In this document: positions 60,882-64,000 of the stretch, piece after piece
Position numbering within the stretch: the first letter of the stretch is position 1
Layout of the letters: every line of letters starts with the position of its first letter
Source: Senegalia massiliensis
GTDB taxonomy: Bacteria > Bacillota > Clostridia > Tissierellales > SIT17
Reading direction: 5' to 3'
Length of the DNA stretch: 64,000 bases
Assembly (NCBI RefSeq): GCF_900626135.1
Contig: NZ_LR130785.1
Coordinates: forward strand, 247,899-311,898
Translations under genes and position numbers: made by a program
The notes under the pieces: model-generated
Databases searched by the model: none
What the model was told of the DNA's origin: nothing
What the model saw: only the letters and a program-made list of their open reading frames with translations

Positions 60882-61943
60882 ATGCAAAATATATTAAAAA
60901 GCAAAAGATGGCTTATAGCTATTAGTGTTGTTTTTGTAATTGCATTATTTTCTGTTTTCCTATATCAAGATTCATTTGCAGAAGTAAAATTGACAATAGA
61001 CGATAAGACTCAGAATATAAAAACATCTAACGAAACAGTTGGAGAAGTAATTGAAGAAAAAGAGATATATATAGGAAAATCAGATTATATTAATTTTGAT
61101 CTGGAAGATAAAGTAGAAGAAGATATGGAGATAGTGGTAAAGCGTTCCAAACCAGTTACTGTTGAAATTGGAACTAAAACAATCACAAAAAAGACATATA
61201 AAGATAATATAAAGGAAATCTTAAAAGACTTTGGCATAAAAGTAGATAAAGATGATAAAGTAAAACCAGGTTTAAATGCAAAACATACAGAAGGAAATAT
61301 AATTCTTACAAAAGTAGATAAGAAAAAAGTAGTTGAAGAAGAAGAATTAGAATTTAAAACTCTGTATAAAGACAATAAGAGATTAGAACTTGGTAAAACA
61401 AATACAGTTAAAAAAGGTGCTAAAGGAATAAAAGAAATAACTAAAGCTCAAATATTTGAAAATGGAAAACTTGTAAAAGAAGATATAATTTCTGAAGAAG
61501 TAGTTAAAGAACCTGTAAATCAAATTATAGAAAAAGGTAAAAAACCTTTAACAGTAGCTTCAAGAGGTAGTAGCTCAGATAGAAATAAGGTATCAAAACC
61601 ATCTTCTAATTCAAGTAGCAGTTCTTCAAGTAGCAGTTCTTCAAGTAACAAGTTTAATGCAAAGAGAACAATAGTAATGAGTTCTACTGCTTATAGTATA
61701 AAAGGTATTACTGCTTCTGGTGTTCCATCAGGTCCAGGGAAAGTAGCAGTAGATCCAAATGTGATACCATTAGGAACAAGATTATACATTGAATCATTAG
61801 ATGGCTGGTCAGATTATGGATATGCAATAGCAGCAGATACTGGTTCAGCAATAAAAGGAAATAAGGTTGATTTATTTTACTCAAATAGAAGTACAGCATT
61901 ACAATATGGTAGAAGAAAAATAAAAGTTCATATATTAAATTAA
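60882..61943 (+). CDS. G5 and 3D domain cell-wall protein (YabE-like)
   Basis: 353 residues; ATG after ATGGAGG. An N-terminal anchor/signal (about residues 9-29) is followed by two ubiquitin-like DUF348 repeats (about 35-90 and 92-150), a G5 domain (LEFKTLYKDNKRLELGKTNT, KKGAKGIKEITKAQI), a serine-only linker (about 240-258), and a C-terminal 3D domain with its three aspartates (KVAVDPNVIPLGTRLYIESL, AADTGSAIKGNKVDLFY). The 3D domain is a lytic transglycosylase-like fold, as in resuscitation-promoting factors. It probably remodels peptidoglycan. The position before rnmV is conserved. Confidence 0.92.
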   Translation: MQNILKSKRWLIAISVVFVIALFSVFLYQDSFAEVKLTIDDKTQNIKTSNETVGEVIEEKEIYIGKSDYINFDLEDKVEEDMEIVVKRSKPVTVEIGTKTITKKTYKDNIKEILKDFGIKVDKDDKVKPGLNAKHTEGNIILTKVDKKKVVEEEELEFKTLYKDNKRLELGKTNTVKKGAKGIKEITKAQIFENGKLVKEDIISEEVVKEPVNQIIEKGKKPLTVASRGSSSDRNKVSKPSSNSSSSSSSSSSSSNKFNAKRTIVMSSTAYSIKGITASGVPSGPGKVAVDPNVIPLGTRLYIESLDGWSDYGYAIAADTGSAIKGNKVDLFYSNRSTALQYGRRKIKVHILN

Positions 61944-61974
61944 GCAAAGGCGGATTTCCGCCTTTGCTTTTTTA
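61942..61974 (+). terminator. Terminator of yabE-like gene
   Basis: A 12-bp G/C-rich stem (61942-61953 with 61958-61969), then T residues. Confidence 0.9.
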
Positions 61975-61993
61975 TATAATTCAAAGTTACTTA

Positions 61994-62002
61994 TGGTATA
62001 AT
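61994..62002 (+). promoter_or_regulatory. Extended -10 promoter of rnmV-ksgA
   Basis: TGGTATAAT (TGn plus TATAAT), the same element as in front of dnaX, 30 bases before rnmV. Confidence 0.55.
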
Positions 62003-62031
62003 ATACTATACATTATAAAAGGAGTGTACTG

Positions 62032-62580
62032 ATGATTAAAGAGGTTATAGTAGTTGAAGGTAAAGATGATGTGTCTGCACTTAAAAGAGCAGTAGATTGT
62101 GAAGTTATAACTACAGGTGGATTTGGATACCCTGATGATCTTATAGAAAGAGTTAAACTTGCACAAAAAAATAAAGGTGTAATAATTTTTACTGATCCAG
62201 ATTTTGCAGGTGAAAAAATAAGAAATTTTATATCATCTCGCGTGCAAGGATGTAAGCATGCATTTTTACCACAAGAAAAAGCAACATTAAATGATAATAT
62301 AGGAATAGAAAATGCTAAACCAAAAGATATAATAGAGGCTTTAAAAGGTGCAAGATATGAAGCAAGTAAAAAGAGAAATGAATTTACTAAAGTAGATTTA
62401 TTGAAAAATGGATTAAATGGTGGAAATAACGCTTCTTATAGGCGTGCTATACTTGGAAAAATCCTCTCTATAGGATATTGTAATTCAAAACAGTTTTTAA
62501 AGCGACTTAATAATTATGGAATATCAAGAAATGAATTTGAAATAGCTTTAGAAAGGATTGAAAATATAGATGGAAAATAA
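62032..62580 (+). CDS. rnmV: Ribonuclease M5
   Basis: 182 residues; ATG after AAAGGAGTG. The Toprim fold is clear: VVEGKDDVSALKRAV (catalytic Glu) and IIFTDPDFAGEKIR (D-x-D). It matures 5S rRNA in Gram-positives. Overlaps ksgA by 11 bases, the usual pair. Confidence 0.95.
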   Translation: MIKEVIVVEGKDDVSALKRAVDCEVITTGGFGYPDDLIERVKLAQKNKGVIIFTDPDFAGEKIRNFISSRVQGCKHAFLPQEKATLNDNIGIENAKPKDIIEALKGARYEASKKRNEFTKVDLLKNGLNGGNNASYRRAILGKILSIGYCNSKQFLKRLNNYGISRNEFEIALERIENIDGK

Positions 62581-63439
62581 ATTATATTCACCAAAGGTAA
62601 TGAGTGATATTTTAAAAAAGTATAATTTTAGATTTTCAAAAAATCTTGGTCAAAATTTTTTAATAGATGGGAATATATTAGATAAGATATGTGATGGAAT
62701 AAATCTTGATAAGGATGATGAAGTAATAGAAATAGGTCCAGGAATAGGCACACTTACTAGTGCTCTTGCTGAAAGAGCTAGGAAAGTTATAGCTATAGAA
62801 TTAGACAAAAGACTTTTACCTATATTGGATGATACTTTAAACAGTTATAAAAATATTGAAGTTATTCATGGAGATGTTTTAAAATTAAATTTAAATAATA
62901 TAATAGAAGAAAAGTTTGAGAATAAGAAAGTAAAACTTGCTGCAAACTTGCCTTATTATATAACTACTCCTATAATAATGAAATTGTTAGAACAGAAGGT
63001 AAATTTAGAAAGCATAATAGTTATGGTTCAAAAAGAAGTAGCAGAAAGAATGAAGGCTTCACCTGGTTCTAAAGCTTATGGTGCATTATCTATTGCAGTT
63101 CAATATTATAGTAATCCTGAGATAGTAACTATAGTTCCTAAAAATGTATTTATACCTAAGCCAAATGTAGATTCTGCAGTTATAAAATTAGATGTTTATA
63201 GTAAGCCAAGAGTAGATGTTAAAGATGAACAATTATTCTTTAATGTAGTTAAAGGAGCTTTTGCTCTTAGAAGAAAAACCCTTGTGAATTCATTGAGTTC
63301 TAGTGATGTAGGTATAAACAAAGAAGAAATAAAAGAAATATTAAGAGATTTAAATATAAAAGAAAATATAAGAGGAGAAAAACTTTCAATAGAACAATTT
63401 GCTCTCCTTGCAGATAGTATATATAGCAAAAAAAATTAG
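62570..63439 (+). CDS. ksgA: 16S rRNA dimethyladenosine transferase
   Basis: 289 residues; ATG inside the end of rnmV with GAAAGGA a little upstream. It dimethylates A1518/A1519 of 16S rRNA, and loss causes kasugamycin resistance. FSKNLGQNFLIDGNIL, VIEIGPGIGTLT (SAM), NLPYYITTPI (the N-L-P-Y catalytic motif) and FIPKPNVDSAVI are intact. Confidence 0.97.
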   Translation: MENKLYSPKVMSDILKKYNFRFSKNLGQNFLIDGNILDKICDGINLDKDDEVIEIGPGIGTLTSALAERARKVIAIELDKRLLPILDDTLNSYKNIEVIHGDVLKLNLNNIIEEKFENKKVKLAANLPYYITTPIIMKLLEQKVNLESIIVMVQKEVAERMKASPGSKAYGALSIAVQYYSNPEIVTIVPKNVFIPKPNVDSAVIKLDVYSKPRVDVKDEQLFFNVVKGAFALRRKTLVNSLSSSDVGINKEEIKEILRDLNIKENIRGEKLSIEQFALLADSIYSKKN

Positions 63440-63463
63440 AGGATTAATCCTCTAATTTTTTTT
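63429..63463 (+). terminator. Terminator of ksgA
   Basis: A 15-bp stem (63429-63443 with 63448-63462) with TTAA loop, ending in T8; the 5' arm overlaps the ksgA stop. Confidence 0.85.
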
Positions 63464-63521
63464 GTCAACTATTTGAGTATTTGTACATATAATACTAATA
63501 AGGATTAAAGGGGGGTCAATT

Positions 63522-64000
63522 GTGAGTAATATTAAATATTTAAGAAAATTTATTATGTTAGAAAGTGCGACTTCTAATACCCATATAAAAGGACATTCCA
63601 AAATTGAAGTCAGAGATGGAAGAGGGAAATTAGAAGTAAATATCAGTGGAATAGAAGATGTAAATAACGTATATGACATAATTCTTATTGATGACAATGC
63701 TTCAAAAGAAGGATTTTTATATTTTGGAACTATGTCTGATGTAGGAGGAGGTAAATCATTCTATAAAAATGATTTTAATCCTAAAAATGTATTACATTCA
63801 GATAGAGCAATAGATGACTATAATATTATAGCAATAAAAAGTTCCAATTCAGAAGTCTTATATGGATATATACATAGAAAAGAGAAGGATAAAGATATTC
63901 TTTCTATAGTATCTAGAAAGGACACAAAACAAGAGGAAGCAGAAGAAGAACAAAAAGAAGTAGTAGAGGTTGAGGAAGTAGAGGAAAAGCAAGAAGAAGG
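63522..64000 (+). CDS. Unrecognised protein with acidic C-terminal tail, partial
   Basis: GTG 63522 follows AAAGGGGGG, and the frame is open to the window edge (159 codons seen). The first 120 residues look like a beta-rich domain: MLESATSNTHIKGHSKIEVR, VYDIILIDDNASKEGFLYFG, LYGYIHRKEK. The remainder is Glu/Val/Gln-rich (EEAEEEQKEVVEVEEVEEKQ). Similar short beta domains head coat-like and cell-surface proteins in Clostridia, but I cannot name the family. In B. subtilis yabG (a spore coat protease) follows ksgA; this N-terminus does not look like it. Confidence 0.6.
   Translation, partial: MSNIKYLRKFIMLESATSNTHIKGHSKIEVRDGRGKLEVNISGIEDVNNVYDIILIDDNASKEGFLYFGTMSDVGGGKSFYKNDFNPKNVLHSDRAIDDYNIIAIKSSNSEVLYGYIHRKEKDKDILSIVSRKDTKQEEAEEEQKEVVEVEEVEEKQEE

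Noticed and set aside
1..64000. CRISPR arrays, rRNA genes and insertion sequences
   Set aside because: No regularly spaced repeats, no rRNA-like sequence and no transposase were recognised in either strand.

Overview
The window is strongly A+T-rich, Gram-positive chromosomal DNA, almost certainly from an anaerobic, endospore-forming member of the Clostridia. The exact genus cannot be fixed from sequence alone; the gene content resembles Tissierellales/Clostridiales. Spore markers are BofA, a Gin-like sigma-G inhibitor, a YabE-type 3D-domain protein and AbrB. The backbone from about 18 kb to the end keeps the gene order of the origin-proximal region of Bacillus subtilis: ffs, dnaX, ybaB, recR, yaaL, bofA, csfB, yaaO, tmk, yaaQ, holB, yaaT, yabB, rsmI, abrB, metG, tatD, yabE, rnmV, ksgA. 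Several lineage-specific blocks are inserted into it.

0-7.1 kb: the start of an ArsR-type regulator (minus strand), a DinG/XPD-like helicase carrying an N-terminal RecB-like nuclease domain, a lipoprotein, a DppC-type ABC permease fused to a degenerate M28 peptidase-like domain, and an AcpS-NnrD fusion. 7.1-12.8 kb: a complete pyrBICFKDE operon for pyrimidine synthesis, with its promoter inside the upstream gene and a PyrR-type attenuator in its leader. 12.8-18 kb: YitT and DUF2254 membrane proteins on the minus strand, pncB, and YtxH/DUF948 envelope proteins.

18-21 kb: tRNA-Ser(GGA), large SRP RNA, dnaX-ybaB-recR. 21-29 kb: an accessory island splitting recR from yaaL-bofA. It is full of tiny membrane proteins, several frameshifted or start-less, with short repeats between them, plus GNAT, DUF4177-like, DUF6438-like, pirin, CBS-ACT and two paralogous DUF4359-like proteins. 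29-33.8 kb: DUF2508, bofA, L25/Ctc, gin, yaaO-type decarboxylase, tmk. 33.8-39 kb: an inserted five-gene membrane operon (sugar-type binding lipoprotein, two importer permeases, HlyD-like adaptor, MacB-PCD-like protein) with no ATPase.

39-43.5 kb: the c-di-AMP receptor DarA, holB, ricT, ferredoxin, a TrmN6-like methyltransferase, rsmI, and abrB on the opposite strand. 43.6-48 kb: a NurA-HerA DNA-end-processing pair followed by a CCA-adding-enzyme homologue whose catalytic DxD is KMK. 48-53.5 kb: GNAT, a TPR-GGDEF diguanylate cyclase coupled to RNase HI, two lipoproteins and a dipeptide epimerase. 53.8-64 kb: a secreted InhA-like M6 protease, a methionine T-box with metG, small proteins, tatD, a Pro/Met/Cys-rich protein, yabE, rnmV, ksgA and the beginning of an unrecognised gene with an acidic tail.

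The best candidates for something undescribed are the ATPase-less importer/adaptor/MacB operon, the permease-M28 fusion, the inactive-looking CCA enzyme next to NurA-HerA, and the repeat-linked small-protein island between recR and yaaL.
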